The notes beneath the pieces are model-generated. The model did not search any database and had not been told where the DNA came from. It was given only the letters and a program-made list of their open reading frames with translations. Made by a program: the position numbers and the translations under genes. From Macrotis lagotis (Eukaryota > Chordata > Mammalia > Peramelemorphia > Peramelidae), in assembly GCF_037893015.1 (NCBI RefSeq), contig NC_133659.1, positions 15,477,279 to 15,541,278 of the forward strand: a DNA stretch of 64,000 bases, read 5' to 3'. This document shows positions 11,240 through 22,697 of the stretch, in pieces (the first letter of the stretch is position 1; each line of letters begins with the position of its first letter).

Positions 11240-11720
11240 CCAGCCCCAGCAACAGGGACCTTCACAAATCACCTTTTACCTCATCCCACCTATCATGTTC
11301 CTCCTTTCCTGAAACCAATGTAAATATTGGGGACTGTTTATTTGAAGTGTTTTTGCCTTTTGGGTAAGACTCTCCAACTGGCAAATTTGATGGACTGTGG
11401 TTGGTCCAAATTCTGTTCCCTGACTGGTGTCTTGCTCCCAGCCTCACCACCCACCCTTACCCATGTCTCAAAGACTCTGATACTTAGCTTCCTCCAAGGC
11501 TCAGCCCAGGCTTTCCTGTTCCTTCTAGTTGTTAGTGCTCCTGCCCCCCTGCAAATCGTACCTATCGTATTCTAGATAAATAAATACAAAAAATGGAAGC
11601 AATCTCTATTCTTAAAGAATTACATTTTAATGAATATAAAATTATAAGTTCCTAGAGGGCTAATGATATTTTTGGTTTATTTTTGTCTTTGTTTTCCCAA
11701 TTCCCAGAATGATGCATGAC
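11240..11720 (+). repeat. L2 3' region
   Basis: Upstream pieces resemble the L2 3' UTR (cttcctccaaggctcagcc, agttgttagtgctcctgcc). The end is aagttcctagagggctaatg, a T-rich run and cccaattcccagaatgatgc. The upstream boundary is uncertain. Confidence 0.6.
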
Positions 11721-11725
11721 CCATC

Positions 11726-11928
11726 ATAATAATTGGCATTTATATGGCTCCTTGTTCTCAAAGCGCTTTACCTCACTACAACCCTCCCATTTTACAGATG
11801 AAGAAAATGAGGCAGAAAGTAAGTTACTTGCTCAGGATCATACAGCTAGCAAGAGACTAAAGCTGGACTTGATCTCAGATGTTCCTAATTTCTGGTAGGG
11901 TTCTCTAACGACTATACCACCTGCCTCT
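11726..11928 (-). repeat. MIR/Ther-2-like CORE-SINE, reverse strand
   Basis: Complete reverse order: ataattggcatttatatggc, caaagcgctttacctcac, cccattttacagatgaaga, tgctcaggatcatacagct, ctataccacctgcc. Confidence 0.85.
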
Positions 11929-12730
11929 AATGTTAATGAATACCTATGGGATGGGATTCAGTTTAGTTCAATTCCGTAAATATTAATTATGAGCAATGTT
12001 CATCACCATGCTATGTGATGTAGGGAATATGAAAACAGTAAGCTATGGTGTCAGTAGAGTGTGAGATGGAGGACGGGGGAATAAAGAGGGCTACTATCAC
12101 CTGGTGGTGACTGGTTGAAACTGGAGAACAGGACAGTAGCAGACTCTGAAGCATGTGGTCATTTAGTTGTTCATTCAAGATGCAATTATTAAGTCTTGGG
12201 CACCATACTGGAGGGATAAGGGTGACCTTAATTTCATTACTCTCAGATCACCCAGGGTCAGATAATCAAAGAGATCATCATGGAAGGGGTAAAATTTTTG
12301 CCCCTGATTTATAGTCAATTGGTTTGCTTTATCTGTGTCATTCCTCCCTATCTTTATGGTAACTAACCAGAAGTCATGTAAGCTCCCTGAGGGCAGGGAC
12401 CATCTCTGCTTGAATGCAAGTCTTAGTTGGACTGGTTCTCCCTTCTCCACCCAATCTAATCTTCATCTGACAGAAGAAGCTGGTCACCTGTTACACACAC
12501 CCCAACACACACATCTCCAAAACTTAATCTCTTATTGCTCCATCACTTTAGTCAGGATTCCCATTTCATTGCCCTTTCCCACCTTGCTTCTCATGCTACC
12601 TCACAACTCATAGCTCATGCATCTTAATGCTTACAAAATATGTTCCTTTATACCAGCCCTGTGAGAAGGATAGTCTAAGTTTTAGTCCTCACTTTGCCAC
12701 CTCAAAAAGGTTAGGAGATAAGTATCAGAG
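11929..12730. other. Mostly unassigned sequence with an L2-like piece
   Basis: 12370-12420 (tgtaagctccctgagggcaggg) is an L2 3' end motif. The rest shows nothing identifiable. Confidence 0.4.
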
Positions 12731-12800
12731 TTAGTGATCTAGGTGGGGTAGTGGCTAGAGCCTAAAGCAAGGAATCAGGAAAAGCCAAGTTCAAACATGT

Positions 12801-13030
12801 ATTTTTGTTTTTCAATTATTTTTCCATCATGTCTGACTCTCTGTGATCCCATTTGGGGTTTTCTTGGTAAAGGTACTGTGCTGGTTTACCATTTCCTTCT
12901 CCAGCTCATTTAACAGATGAGGAAAGTGAGACAAACAGGATAAAATGACTTGCCCAGGGACACTCAGCTAGTAGGTATCTGGGACTGAATTTGATCTCAG
13001 GAAGATTAAGTCTTCCTCACTCCAAGCATG
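12801..13030 (-). repeat. RTE-tailed CORE-SINE, reverse strand
   Basis: Starts with the reversed RTE tail (tttttcaattattttt, gtctgactctctgtgatccc, tttggggttttcttgg), then accatttccttctccag, the core (gacttgcccagggacac) and head. Confidence 0.88.
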
Positions 13031-13044
13031 CCACCAGCAATTAC

Positions 13045-13150
13045 CACTTCATTTTACAGAAGAAGAAACTGAGGCCCAGGAAGGTCCAGTCACTTTCCTA
13101 GTTATGCAACCAATAAATATCTGGCATAGGATTTGAATCCAGATCCAAAT
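13045..13150 (-). repeat. MIR-like fragment, reverse strand
   Basis: cattttacagaagaagaaactgag, tcactttcctagttatgcaacc, ggatttgaatccagatc. Confidence 0.65.
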
Positions 13151-13255
13151 TAACTTTAATATTTTAAAGTTTCACTTTGCCACTTATTAAACACTTAGAT
13201 ATTTAATATATGCTTGTTGAATTGAGGCAGTCTGGTTAAGGCCTCACAGAAGTCA

Positions 13256-13415
13256 GGGACGGCTAGATGGCACAGTGGATAGAGCACTGGTCCTGGAGTC
13301 AGGAGTACCTGGGTTCAAATCCGGTCTCAGACACTTAATAATTACCTAGCTGTGTGGCCTTGGGCAAGCCACTTAACCCCATTTGCCTTGCAAAAAAAAA
13401 GCTTATAAAAAAAAA
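13256..13415 (+). repeat. WSINE1-like CORE-SINE with perfect TSD
   Basis: Near full length: acggctagatggcacagtgg, caggagtacctgggttcaaa, acttaataattacctagct, ccatttgccttgc and an A-rich tail. Exact 14-bp duplications cctcacagaagtca flank it at 13242-13255 and 13418-13431. Confidence 0.96.
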
Positions 13416-13431
13416 GACCTCACAGAAGTCA

Positions 13432-14230
13432 ATAATTACATCATGCATCTGGAGCCGGAACCATCCAAAACTAAATGACTTTGGGGCTTCCTAGATCACT
13501 TGTGTATGACATTCCATTGTTATCTGGCCCTGGAGGAAATGTCTTAAATGTTAGTAGAGAAAGAAAAGATGGCACCATATTTTTCCAAAGTAAGACGTTT
13601 CCTCATCTTCAGGCCAGGGACCTTTCCTGTATTTTGGAAAAGAAGATTTCCAAGTGTCTTGGTCAGACACCACTCTGGTTCCTTGAGCAAAACTTAAGGT
13701 GACCTCTACCCTTCCTTATACATCATTTTGATGGAGTCTAAATTTTCTGAGATTCTCCAAAATGACATAAAAATAACTTGAGGAACTGGTCCCAAATCGG
13801 TAACTGAAGATAAGTTGGAGGGCAGTTCCCTCCTCAAGCATTGCAGTATATCTTCCTTCAGTGCCTGTTGATAGTGTATTAAAATTGAAATAAAAATAAA
13901 ATATTATCTGTGCCATTAAATTTGACCAATTCTCACTTCACTGATCTCCAAACGATGATTCTCACTTAAAAAAAGAGAGATGAGCCTCCTTAACCCATTC
14001 CTGGCAAAGGCAAAGAGCAGGAGAGAATACTAAGGGGTGGAACCCTCCCAACTATAAAAGGGAAAAAATCATTACTTAATATTTTCTAATGGCTGTGTTT
14101 CACCATATGCTAAACAGTCATAATTCTTTGCCACTAAAGAGGACACCATAGATGGTGAACACTCTAGCAATAATGGTATCCATTGAGGATAGGCTCTTAT
14201 CTCCTTAGTTCAAACATCCCTTCAAGATTT
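13432..14230. other. Unassigned intergenic sequence
   Basis: No repeat, RNA or coding signal recognised. Confidence 0.45.
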
Positions 14231-14231
14231 G

Positions 14232-14365
14232 GAATCAGTCAATTAATAAGCACCTATTAAGCACCGGCTATGTACCCTGACCTATTCTAGGCTTTGGAGA
14301 TAGAAAGTCTAAATGAAATAGTACTTTTCTCTACAAGAGTTTGTTTTCTATTGAGGGAGGAAGAG
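14232..14365 (-). repeat. L2-like 3' end, reverse strand
   Basis: aattaataagcacctattaagc, ggctatgtaccctgacc, ctttggagatagaaag, acaagagtttgttttctattg: the reversed L2 terminus order. Confidence 0.6.
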
Positions 14366-14379
14366 GAAGACATAAGAGG

Positions 14380-14552
14380 CAACATAAAGAGTGGGAAAAG
14401 CACAATTTCCAGAGGACCTGGGTTCAAATCTTGCCTTTGTTTCTATCTACATGGCCTTAGACAAGTCACAACCTTTCTAAGTCTCATCTATAAAAAAGAA
14501 GCTTAAACTTGCACCCCTAGAGTCCCTTTTGGATCTAATTTTATGATCCTTT
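14380..14552 (+). repeat. MAR1/MON1-like CORE-SINE
   Basis: gaggacctgggttcaaatc, atggccttagacaagtcac, then tagagtcccttttggatc and ttttatgatcc tail. Confidence 0.75.
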
Positions 14553-14734
14553 AAATAAATGTAAAGATATCAAATACTCACATGGTAAAGATACCAATTT
14601 AGAAATTCTTTCTAGGAGTTCTCCATTCATTCATCCCATGTAACTAATTTTCTCAAAAGTTGGCCAACCCACATGTTGGAGCATTACTAATGCCTAGTCT
14701 ATGAAGAAACTCTAAAGATGGATGCCATATTGGA

Positions 14735-14860
14735 GGGGAAAGCACATTGTACCCAGAAGCAAGATGCCTACCAGATGTGAGGTCAAGTTCTTCCACTAAC
14801 CTTAGCAAGGCCACTTCAACTCTGGACCTTGGTTTCTCCATCTGTAAAATGAAGGCGTCC
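14735..14860 (+). repeat. MAR1/MON1-like CORE-SINE fragment
   Basis: gaggtcaagttcttccac, aaggccacttcaactctgg, ggtttctccatctgtaaaatg. Confidence 0.6.
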
Positions 14861-15270
14861 TTTCTGGCTTGGCAGGAAATCTGCCATCTTATGAAGGTTA
14901 GAGGGTTAAATTTTAGTACCCTATTGCTCAGAGAATTTATTGTCCCTCCTCTTGTACTTATGTGTTTGGGATTTGTGGACCACCTTCTTGGACAGGAGCA
15001 TATCTTGATCCACCATGTGCTTCTGCAGGAACTCCAACAAAGCCATGCTTGCTGCCATCTCTAAGCCCCAGAATCTCTCCTTACAAAAAGTAAGGAAACT
15101 TCCTGGGAAAAGGAATGAAAGTTGATGCTTCTCTGCCAATAGCTGCCAATCCTAGACCCTGGGTAGAGGATTCTATGCCCGAGCATAGCCTTTCTTACCC
15201 ATGTCCCTTCCTAAGACCAACCCTATTCTGCTGCAAACTTGATCTGTGTGGGGAAAAGGAAGTAAGTGAG
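14861..15270. other. Unassigned intergenic sequence
   Basis: No repeat recognised. Open frames of 105 and 72 residues on opposite strands overlap each other and a SINE, so they are treated as spurious. Confidence 0.4.
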
Positions 15271-15351
15271 TATGTGTGCATGTGTGTGTGTATTTGTGTA
15301 TGTATATTTGAGAGAGATAGGCAGACACACTGACAGACAGACATAGACAGC
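15271..15351. repeat. (TG)n / (GACA)n compound microsatellite
   Basis: tgtgtgtgtgtatttgtgta runs into agagagataggcagacacac and gacagacagac units. Confidence 0.9.
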
Positions 15352-15579
15352 CTTTTTCTAGACCATAAAGAGGAGTAACTCCTCTAACAAGAATGTGCTT
15401 TTGAGTCCTCAGTCCCTGAGAACCAATCAGAAGTTCTGTGTACTCTCAAGAAGATGCCAGTACACCTGCCTACACTCTTCATGGGTTCCACTAAGATGCC
15501 GCAATAAAAGTTCATTCCATGTGACCTTATCAAATTGTGACCCAATATGACCAAATGTGAACAAAAATAAAATTTGACA

Positions 15580-15785
15580 CCTCCTGCTCAGAAATCTTCA
15601 GTGGCTCCCTATGACCTCAAATAAAATTCAATCTTTGCATGTTTACGCTTTCTATGTCTTTTGTACATGTTTATTCTCTGTAAAATGGAAGCTTCTTCAG
15701 GCCAAATGCTTTGGTTTTGTTCTTGTCTAACGTGGGCCTTGCACGTTGCCTAGAATATGGCAGGAGTTTAATAAATGTTTAATTC
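15580..15785 (+). repeat. L2 3' region
   Basis: tcagtggctccctatgacct and tctgtaaaatggaagcttcttcagg precede cttgcacgttgcctagaat and tttaataaatgtttaatt. The order and termination match L2. Confidence 0.75.
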
Positions 15786-16034
15786 AAATAAGAAAGAAAA
15801 GCTGATATTGTGGAACTTACTGAAATTCTGGATAATCCAACACAGAAAAGGTTCTAGAAGGAATTAGAGCGAAGGAAGGAAAGAGATGGATTTGTAAAAT
15901 TTCTTTTTCCAAAATACTAACTCTTTGGAATAAAGATGTCTATTCAATTAGACAAATTTCCACATTGGTTGTGTCCAGAAACACATTTTACACTGTACTC
16001 TTAGCCCACCATTTCTTGGTCAGGCAGCTGACAG

Positions 16035-16400
16035 ATTGCGTCATCATCAGGCTCCAGAGTTAGAGCTGGTTATGGCAGAGTCTCCAAGACTTCTGTTCCA
16101 CTTAGTGTTCTATAAATGGTTCTCACGGTTCTGCTTACTTCACTCTACATCAGCTCATATAACTCTTCCCAGGTTTGTCTGAAACTATATTTTCTGTTAT
16201 CTCTTACAGAACAATAGTATTTCATTATATTCCTTTGTCATAATTTGTTTAGTTATTTCCAGATCAATAGACATGCCCCCTTTAGATTCCCCTTCTTTGT
16301 TACTACAAATAGAACTGCTATAAATGCATTTGTATATATGGATCCTGTATTTTTTTTTCTTTGATATCTTTGGGGTATAACTTTAGCAGTCTTTTTTCTG
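16035..16400 (-). repeat. L1 3' UTR fragment, reverse strand
   Basis: The reverse complement reads through a marsupial L1 3' region: cccaaagatatcaaag, tttatagcagttctatttg, agcagaaccgtgagaacc-like blocks. Confidence 0.8.
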
Positions 16401-16429
16401 GGTCAAAGTTCACTGCTTATATGGCCTTA

Positions 16430-16835
16430 GACAAGTCCACCTTCTTCAAGAAGCTTTTCCCAACCTGTCTTGATTCTCTCTGTTGATGAGTTCCTATTTA
16501 TTCTGTCTATAGCTTCTTTATACATAGTTGTTTGTATGTTGTCTCCTCGTTAGACTGAGTTCTTTGACATCCAGAGACTATCTTTTATCTTTCTTTGTAT
16601 TTCTTTTTTTTAGGTTTTTCCAAGGCAATGGGGTTAAGTGGCTTGCCCAAGGCCATACAGCTAGGTCATTATTAAGTGTCTGAGGCTGGATTTGAACTCA
16701 GGTCTTCCTGACTCCAGGGCTGGTGCTCTATCCATTGTGCCACCTAGCTGCCCCCCCTTTCTTTGTATTTCTCATGCTCAGCACAATAACTGACAAACAG
16801 AAGGTGCTTAATAAATGTTTAATGACTGACTTATT
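16430..16835 (+). repeat. L2 3' region, split by a younger SINE
   Basis: 16430-16604 has aagaagcttttcccaacctg, tagactgagttctttgac and agagactatc. It resumes at 16757-16835 with tctcatgctcagcacaataactg and cttaataaatgttt. The two halves join across the SINE at 16605-16756. Confidence 0.85.
16605..16756 (-). repeat. WSINE1-like CORE-SINE nested in L2, perfect 16-bp TSD
   Basis: Reverse copy with taggtttttccaaggcaatg, gcttgcccaaggccatacag, gccacctagctgcccc. Identical 16-bp repeats ctttctttgtatttct flank it at 16589-16604 and 16757-16772. Confidence 0.97.
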
Positions 16836-16862
16836 GACTGAGATGGTCTTTTGATTTGATCA

Positions 16863-17205
16863 TCAGGCCATGAACAAGTATTTATTAAGTATCTTCTATA
16901 TGATAGGTACTGGACTAGGTGATAAGGATCCAATAGTTAACCAATCCCTTCTTTTTGAAGGAGGGGACTTCAAGAACATGTTTCTATATGACATTAATAG
17001 AGACTGAATAAATACAAATATTCAAAGCAGTTAAATACACAGCAGTCTAAGAGGGAGGGACTAGCAGCTGGGGGATCAGGAAAGTTACAGGAGATCAGGA
17101 GAGATTTTATGAGACAGAGGTAGGGAAGGGCTGCTCTCTGACCATGGAGAATACCAATGCAAAGGCAAGGTGGTGAAATAAGATGGTGGAGAAGGAGCAG
17201 GTACA
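16863..17205 (-). repeat. L2-like terminus with extended body, reverse strand
   Basis: agtatttattaagtatcttc, ggtactggactaggtgataagg, a long body with gagggagggactagcagctg, ggagagattttatgagacag and gaatacc. The body is shared, in the same order, with 19390-19705, 26283-26676 and 53320-53600. Confidence 0.6.
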
Positions 17206-17310
17206 AGGAACAGATAAAAAGCCTGCTTGGTTTCTTTTTAATCCATTATCCTTAAGAAACATTCTAGGCAGAAAACTCAAATGCTATCAGAAAAGGTTGA
17301 GATAGATTTA

Positions 17311-17451
17311 GTTTTTGCAAGGCAGTGCGGTTAAATGATTTGCCTAAGGTCACAAAGCTTATAAGAATCAAGTGTCTGAGGTCTGATTTGAACTCAGGTC
17401 TTCCTGACTCTAGGGCTGATGCTCTGTCCACTGCACCACTTAGCTGCCCTC
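17311..17451 (-). repeat. WSINE1-like CORE-SINE
   Basis: gtttttgcaaggcagtgcgg, gcctaaggtcacaaagc, aagtgtctgaggtctgatttg, gcaccacttagctgccct. No convincing TSD seen. Confidence 0.9.
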
Positions 17452-17584
17452 CAAAATATATTTGTAAGAGACAAATCCATTTTGAGTTATGAAGAAGGTC
17501 ATTAGGATTTGGGGGGTACAAATTCCTAGCCCTGATGGTCTTCTGAAGAAGAACAAATACCCTTCATAAGCAAAACAACTCAGG

Positions 17585-17735
17585 ACAGTGGACACAGTAC
17601 TGAAGTCACATATCTGGATCCTGACTCTGCCCCTCCTTGCTATACGACCTTTGACAAATTATTGAAATTATCAGGGACTCAGTTACTCAAACTTCAAATG
17701 AGGGGTGAGGTCTCCAAGGTCCCTTTGATACCACA
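17585..17735 (+). repeat. MAR1/MON1-like CORE-SINE
   Basis: ggatcctgactctgcccc, cgacctttgacaaattatt, cagttactcaaacttc, tccaaggtccctttgatacc. Confidence 0.6.
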
Positions 17736-18490
17736 GACATGCCCATCCTCATAATGGGTCTTTTGGTGCCGCAGTCAAAAGTAGAAACACGGGTTGTGAC
17801 TGATAACTGAGGGAGGAGAAGAGACAGTAATCTGGGAAAGGAGAAAACCACTTTAATGAACTACAAACAGGTATTCTCTGCCACAAGAAATAACAACTCC
17901 CCTTATGAGGAAAGGATGCAACATCCCCCAGGGTGCACTCTGTTTATAAATCAAGGTTTCCCCCAACACATCCAAATCTGACCTCCAAAGGAAGTGATCA
18001 GATTATATGAAAGGTCAGTGAATGTAAAATGCTGTCCCAAATGCAATGGGATCATTTTTAATCTTCTTCATTGCCTAAAAACACAGAAGAAAGAAAATAG
18101 ATTTAATTCAAAGCCAATGAGATAATCTGGTAGCACTGTTGGAACAGGAGATTTGTTTTATTCTTCATATATGACATCACAATCAGCTAGCTGAGATGTT
18201 TCTGGAAGGAACATCTTCTCTGAATGCTTTATGGAAAGTCAGGTCTGGGGATGGGTAGAAAGGGAACCCTACCTAGAAAGATTTGTAAAGTCGTACTGAT
18301 AAATAAAAAAGATCCCTGCCTCCCACCCACTTTTTTTTCTGTTCATAAGCTATTTGCTTTGCTTCCATTCTCTTCTGACTCAAACAGATCTGGTCCTGGA
18401 GATTCTAGTGCCAGATGCAAGGATCACAAAGTGGATTGGGGTGGGGGTGGGAGACAGAGATGTAGGACCCTAAAATACATGGCCTCTCTC
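17736..18490. other. Unassigned unique sequence
   Basis: No repeat or coding signal recognised. 17760-18060 has no decayed-SINE features and could be an unrecognised LTR or unique DNA. Confidence 0.4.
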
Positions 18491-18496
18491 ATGGAG

Positions 18497-18819
18497 ATGA
18501 TGATGATGTTTTCCCTTTGTTCTCAAAGAGGACCATGACATCATGAGGTGATGCCATGACAAGCACATGAATTGGATTTGAGTCAGGGGGGCTGAGCTAA
18601 GTCACCAGCCTCACTTTCTCCTCCAAAATTATTTGAGTCCAATGGCCAGATAGGAATCAAGATGACTGAAGATATCACTGTATGTGAGGTAGTCAGGGTA
18701 AAGTGACTTGTCCAAGGTCACAAAGACAGTAAATGTCAAGTATCTGAAGTTGGATCTGAATGCACATCCTCCTGACTCCAAGGCTAGTGCTCTATCCACT
18801 GTGCCACCTAACTACCCTT
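18497..18819 (-). repeat. Composite ~320-bp CORE-SINE, copy 1
   Basis: Left end is a characteristic 3' body (gatgatgatgttttccctttgttctc, atgaggtgatgccatgacaagcac, agctaagtcaccagcctcac). It continues into a reversed CORE segment (gtgacttgtccaaggtcac) and head (gtgccacctaactaccc). Copies with the same layout lie at 33018-33341 and 47327-47639, plus one forward copy at 49125-49392. Confidence 0.85.
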
Positions 18820-18944
18820 CTCTTGGAGAGGTCAGTCCAGGAATGTTCCAAAGTGGGGTAGGCAGAGATTTCAGGACATTGGATTATCATGAGAAGAGAC
18901 CCCCCCCCAGAAAAACTTTGATTGAGTGGAATGAACAATGATTC

Positions 18945-19105
18945 TATAGTTGAAAACCTGATTTCAAATCCTGATCCTTCCATTTCTTACCTATATGAAC
19001 TTAGACAAGTCACTTGAATCCTTTGGGTCTATTTTCTCTCTGCAAAATGAAGAAGTTGGACTCTATGTCCTCTGAGATTCCTTCAGCTTCTGTATTTCTT
19101 AGCTA
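18945..19105 (+). repeat. MAR1/MON1-like CORE-SINE
   Basis: tgatttcaaatcctgatcc, gaacttagacaagtcacttg, ctctgcaaaatgaagaagttgg, ctctgagattccttcagc. Confidence 0.75.
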
Positions 19106-19389
19106 TGAACTAGGAGTTAAGGCCTTCAGGGATGCTATTGGAGAGGCCAACAGACCGGGGAAGGCCACTACCAAAGAGGAGAAGAAAGCTGGGCAAGATG
19201 GCACCCATTTAATAGCTCCCTATTTAAAATATTAAGTTTTGCTAAGTTCCAGATCCCATTTTTTTCTGCCCATTGAAGGAGTATTATTTCAGTATACTCT
19301 AAATTTCAGTATGCCAGGCTAAACCCTACTCCAAATTCCAAACTATGGCTCCAAATTTAAACACAAGATTTATCTTGTGTGGGTGTATT

Positions 19390-19705
19390 GGTCTGTCAAA
19401 CATGTATTAAACACCTTTTATGTACCAAATACTGCTAAAGGGTTAGAGGTACAAAGAAATGCAAAAGACAGTACCTTATCTCAAAAAGTTCACAGAAAGA
19501 TGCAACATGAAAACAGCTATGGACCAGCAAACTGTAGAGAGGATAAACTGGAAAGATTGAACAGAGGGAAGAATTAAAGGGAAAACTCCCTGTTAAAAAT
19601 AGGATTGTAGAGGGACTTGAGGGAAACTAGGGAATCTGGAAAGCAGAGATGAGAAGGAAGAACATTCCAGATATGGAGGCCAACCAGGGATGATGGCTAG
19701 AATAG
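19390..19705 (-). repeat. L2-like terminus with extended body, reverse strand
   Basis: tattaaacaccttttatgtacc, gttagaggtacaaagaaatgc, ttcacagaaagatgcaac, then the shared body with gataaactggaaagattgaac, gagggaagaattaaaggg and gaacattccagatatggagg. Confidence 0.65.
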
Positions 19706-19734
19706 AAGACCAACCAGTATGGATCTGTCCCCAT

Positions 19735-20280
19735 CTAAGTGCTGCTCTAAGTATTCTTGTATCTATGGATACAAGATATGCTCATTAACGTCCTTGGGGT
19801 ACATGCCTAAAAACAGTATCGGTGGATCAAAGTAGACAAATAGTTTAGTGACTTTGGGGGTAAGGTATAATTCCAAATTGTTTTTCCAGGATGATTAAAC
19901 CAATTCAAAATCCCCCAATGGTGTATTAATGTGTTTTTTCCTTCCACAACATTTTCAATAATTGCTATTTTCCTTTTTTTCATCATCTTTGCCATTTTAA
20001 GGGTAATAAGGTTGAACCTCTTGGTTCTTTTCATTTCAATTTCTCTTACTGCTGGTGACTTAGAGAATCATTTTCATTTGAAAGCTTCGTTTTTGTGTTC
20101 TTTGAATATTTAGTGATTGAATACAGTTTCTTGTTCTTAGATACTAAGGGCAGTTCCCTCTTTAGCTTATATATCAATCCTTTTTCAAAGAAAGTTTCTG
20201 TGAAGATTTTTTTTACAAATTGTTTCCTTTTTTATTCTAACTTCACTAATACACATTTTAAGAGAAAGGGTCTGATCTAC
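19735..20280 (-). repeat. L1 ORF2 end / 3' region, reverse strand
   Basis: The order ccttggggtacatgcc, gataaacaattcaaaatccc-type block, caatggtgtattaatgtg, ttcatttcaatttctc and atttagtgattgaatac follows the antisense of the L1 ORF2 C-terminus and 3' UTR. Many substitutions, no open frame. Confidence 0.75.
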
Positions 20281-20550
20281 CTTATGCAATGAAGCTCTGT
20301 TGCTCACTGTCCTGTCCCACTGGGGAGGAATAAGGAATACCTAAAAAGCCATCTAGGAAGATTTAACCTTGACAGAAACTGGCCCAGGAGTAGATAACTG
20401 CGGCTTCAGGTGCTGTTAAGTCCCGATCATACCTGGGTACCCTCTTTTACCTTTCCTTTTTTCCCCTATACCATCTCCTCTTCTATTTCCCCTATATTCT
20501 CTCATCCTCTTCCCTTATTTTCCTTTTAAAAATCTTTTTAAAAAAATTTT

Positions 20551-20685
20551 ATTTACTTAAGGCAATAGGGTCAAGTGACTTGCCCAAGGTCACACAGCTG
20601 GGCAATTATTAAATGTCTGAGACTGGATTTGAACTCCAGTCCTTCTACCTCCAGGTTCAGTGCTCTATCCACTGTGCCATCTCAC
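20551..20685 (-). repeat. WSINE1-like CORE-SINE
   Basis: attttatttacttaaggcaa, gcccaaggtcacacagctg, tctgagactggatttgaac, ccactgtgccatctca. No clear TSD. Confidence 0.9.
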
Positions 20686-21377
20686 CATAGCAAATTCCAG
20701 AGCATTGTCAATGATCCGTCAGTTCTTGCCCAATATTCTGGGCATACTGCACTTCTTAATAAATAAACCATATAGTTTACGATTTCTTCTACAAATCTTT
20801 TTATTGAGTCACATGGTGGACAAATGACCTGCCCAAAATCACACAGGTAGTAAGGGAGAATGCAGTAGTGCAAATGATTCATCTGTTTCAATTCCAGAAT
20901 TTATTTTACTTCAATTTGTCACTCATCTTTTAAGAAAAGAAATGAGACCCAGAGATAAAATACCTTACCCAAAGTCAGGTGCTTCCTTCCAAAAAGAATT
21001 TCCATTCCATTTCCCTTCTCTCCATTTATCCCAGTCACACTCATACTTCTTATGATTCAGTTCAAATCTCTGTTCCCACCCACCACCAGTCAGCAATATT
21101 TGAAAGACTGAAGAAAATGAGATAGGATGATTCAGGCTCTTTTTCAATGGTTGGTCAGTTCTTGGCATTATTTCTTGCTTATATCCACACTTCCTTTTCT
21201 ACTTCATTTGAAGTATCAGACATATGGAATATTTTCCTCAGATTTGGGTACTAAAGTTTAAGAAGGACATAGATAGCTGAAGACTGCCCAGAGGAGGACA
21301 ATCAAGAGAGTGAATCATATCTATTTGAATTATGTTGATGGAATAGTACAGTGGATAAGAGTGATGGACCTGCATTT
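20686..21377. other. Mostly unassigned sequence
   Basis: A weak reversed CORE segment sits at 20790-20865 (acctgcccaaaatcacacag). The remainder is not recognised. Confidence 0.4.
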
Positions 21378-22105
21378 TCCAGTTGATAAATGGCCAAAGG
21401 ATATGAGCAAGTAGTTTTTAGATAAAGAAATAAAAACTATCTATAGTCATGTGAAAAAAGTTCTAAATCATTATTGATTAGAGAAATGTAAATTGAAACA
21501 TCACTGAGGTACCAGCAGAAAATGAAAATGATCATTGTTGGAAAGGATGTGAGAAAGCTGGGACACTAATGCACTGTTGGTGGAGTTGTGAACTGATTCA
21601 ACCTTTCTGGACAACAATTGGAACTCTGCCCAAAGGGCTATTAAACTTGCATCCCCTTTGATCCAGTCTTATCACTGCTAGGTCTGTATCCCAAAGAAAT
21701 TTTTTTAAAAAAAAAGAATAAAAGGAAAAGGATCTATTTGTATAAAAATATTTATATAAGTTTTTTTGCGTTGGCAAAGAATTAGATATTGAGATGATGT
21801 CCATCAATTGGGGGATGACTGAAAAATAGTGGTATATGATTGTGATGGAATATCATTATGCTATAAGAAATGACAACCAGGATGATTTAAGGAAAAAAAA
21901 AACTGGAAAGACTTAAATGAACTGATTCAGACTGAAATAAGCAGAACCTGGAGAATATTGTACCAAGATCTCCTCCCATTGTCCAGAGGCTTCTCCAATT
22001 ATTCTAATTCATTTCTGGCTACTGGATCCAGATTTTACGATGAACAGTAGTAAAGGACTTAGCTGCTCTTAGCAATACAATGATCCAAGCCAATTCCCAA
22101 GATTC
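21378..22105 (+). repeat. L1 ORF2 end and 3' UTR (5' part of a split copy)
   Basis: gttgataaatggccaaagg, gagaaatgtaaattgaaac, gcactgttggtggagttgtg, aggtctgtatcccaaagaaa and gatggaatatcattatgc are in the order of the mammalian L1 3' end. The copy is cut by a SINE at 22104-22243. Confidence 0.9.
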
Positions 22106-22243
22106 TTTTTTTGGCAAGGCAGTGGAGTTACATGATTTGCCCAAGATCACATAGGTAATTGTTAAGTGTCTGAGCTTGGATTTGAGCTGAGGTCCTCCTG
22201 ACTCCAGGGGTGGGGCTCTTCAACTGCACCACTCAGCTGCCCC
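22104..22243 (-). repeat. WSINE1-like CORE-SINE nested in L1
   Basis: tttttggcaaggcagtggag, gcccaagatcacataggt, tgagcttggatttgagc, accactcagctgcccc. It separates L1 text ending near ccaattcccaa from text resuming with aaggactcctgatgaaaaatgc. Confidence 0.9.
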
Positions 22244-22330
22244 TGCCAAGGACTCCTGATGAAAAATGCTGCCCACTTCTGGAGGAAGAGGTGATGGTAT
22301 TTAAATAAAGACCGGACAAAAAGAAGACTC
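22244..22330 (+). repeat. L1 3' UTR (3' part of the split copy)
   Basis: gactcctgatgaaaaatgctgcccac and ctggaggaagaggtgatgg continue the interrupted L1. Confidence 0.75.
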
Positions 22331-22458
22331 AACTTAATATGAGTATATGGAAGGATAGAGGTAAAAGAGAAATTAAATTTATTCTGTTTTGTTCCAGAGT
22401 GACAGAAAGGAATATGTACATTTGATGGCAGGAAATAGTTCCCAACAATAAGAGCTGT

Positions 22459-22684
22459 TGTCAGGAATATTTCTGTCATTTTTTTCAGTTGTATTTGGCT
22501 CTCCCTGACCCCATAGGATCTTCTTGGAAAACATATGGGAATAGTTTGCCATTTCCTTCTCCAGCATGAGGAAATTGAGGCAAATGGAGTTAAATGACTT
22601 GCCCAAGGTCACGGAACTAATAAGTGTTGAGGTCAGATTTGAACTTAGGAAAATGAGTTCTCCTCACTCCAGGCTTGGTGCTCT
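22459..22684 (-). repeat. RTE-tailed CORE-SINE with perfect 13-bp TSD
   Basis: Reverse copy: ttttttcagttgtatttggc, accatttccttctccagc-like block, gacttgcccaaggtcac, ctcactccaggcttgg. Identical caataagagctgt repeats flank it at 22446-22458 and 22685-22697. Confidence 0.93.
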
Positions 22685-22697
22685 CAATAAGAGCTGT

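Noticed and set aside
17760-18060. Possible retroviral LTR
   Set aside because: No TG...CA ends, polyadenylation signal arrangement or duplicate copy was found in the window.
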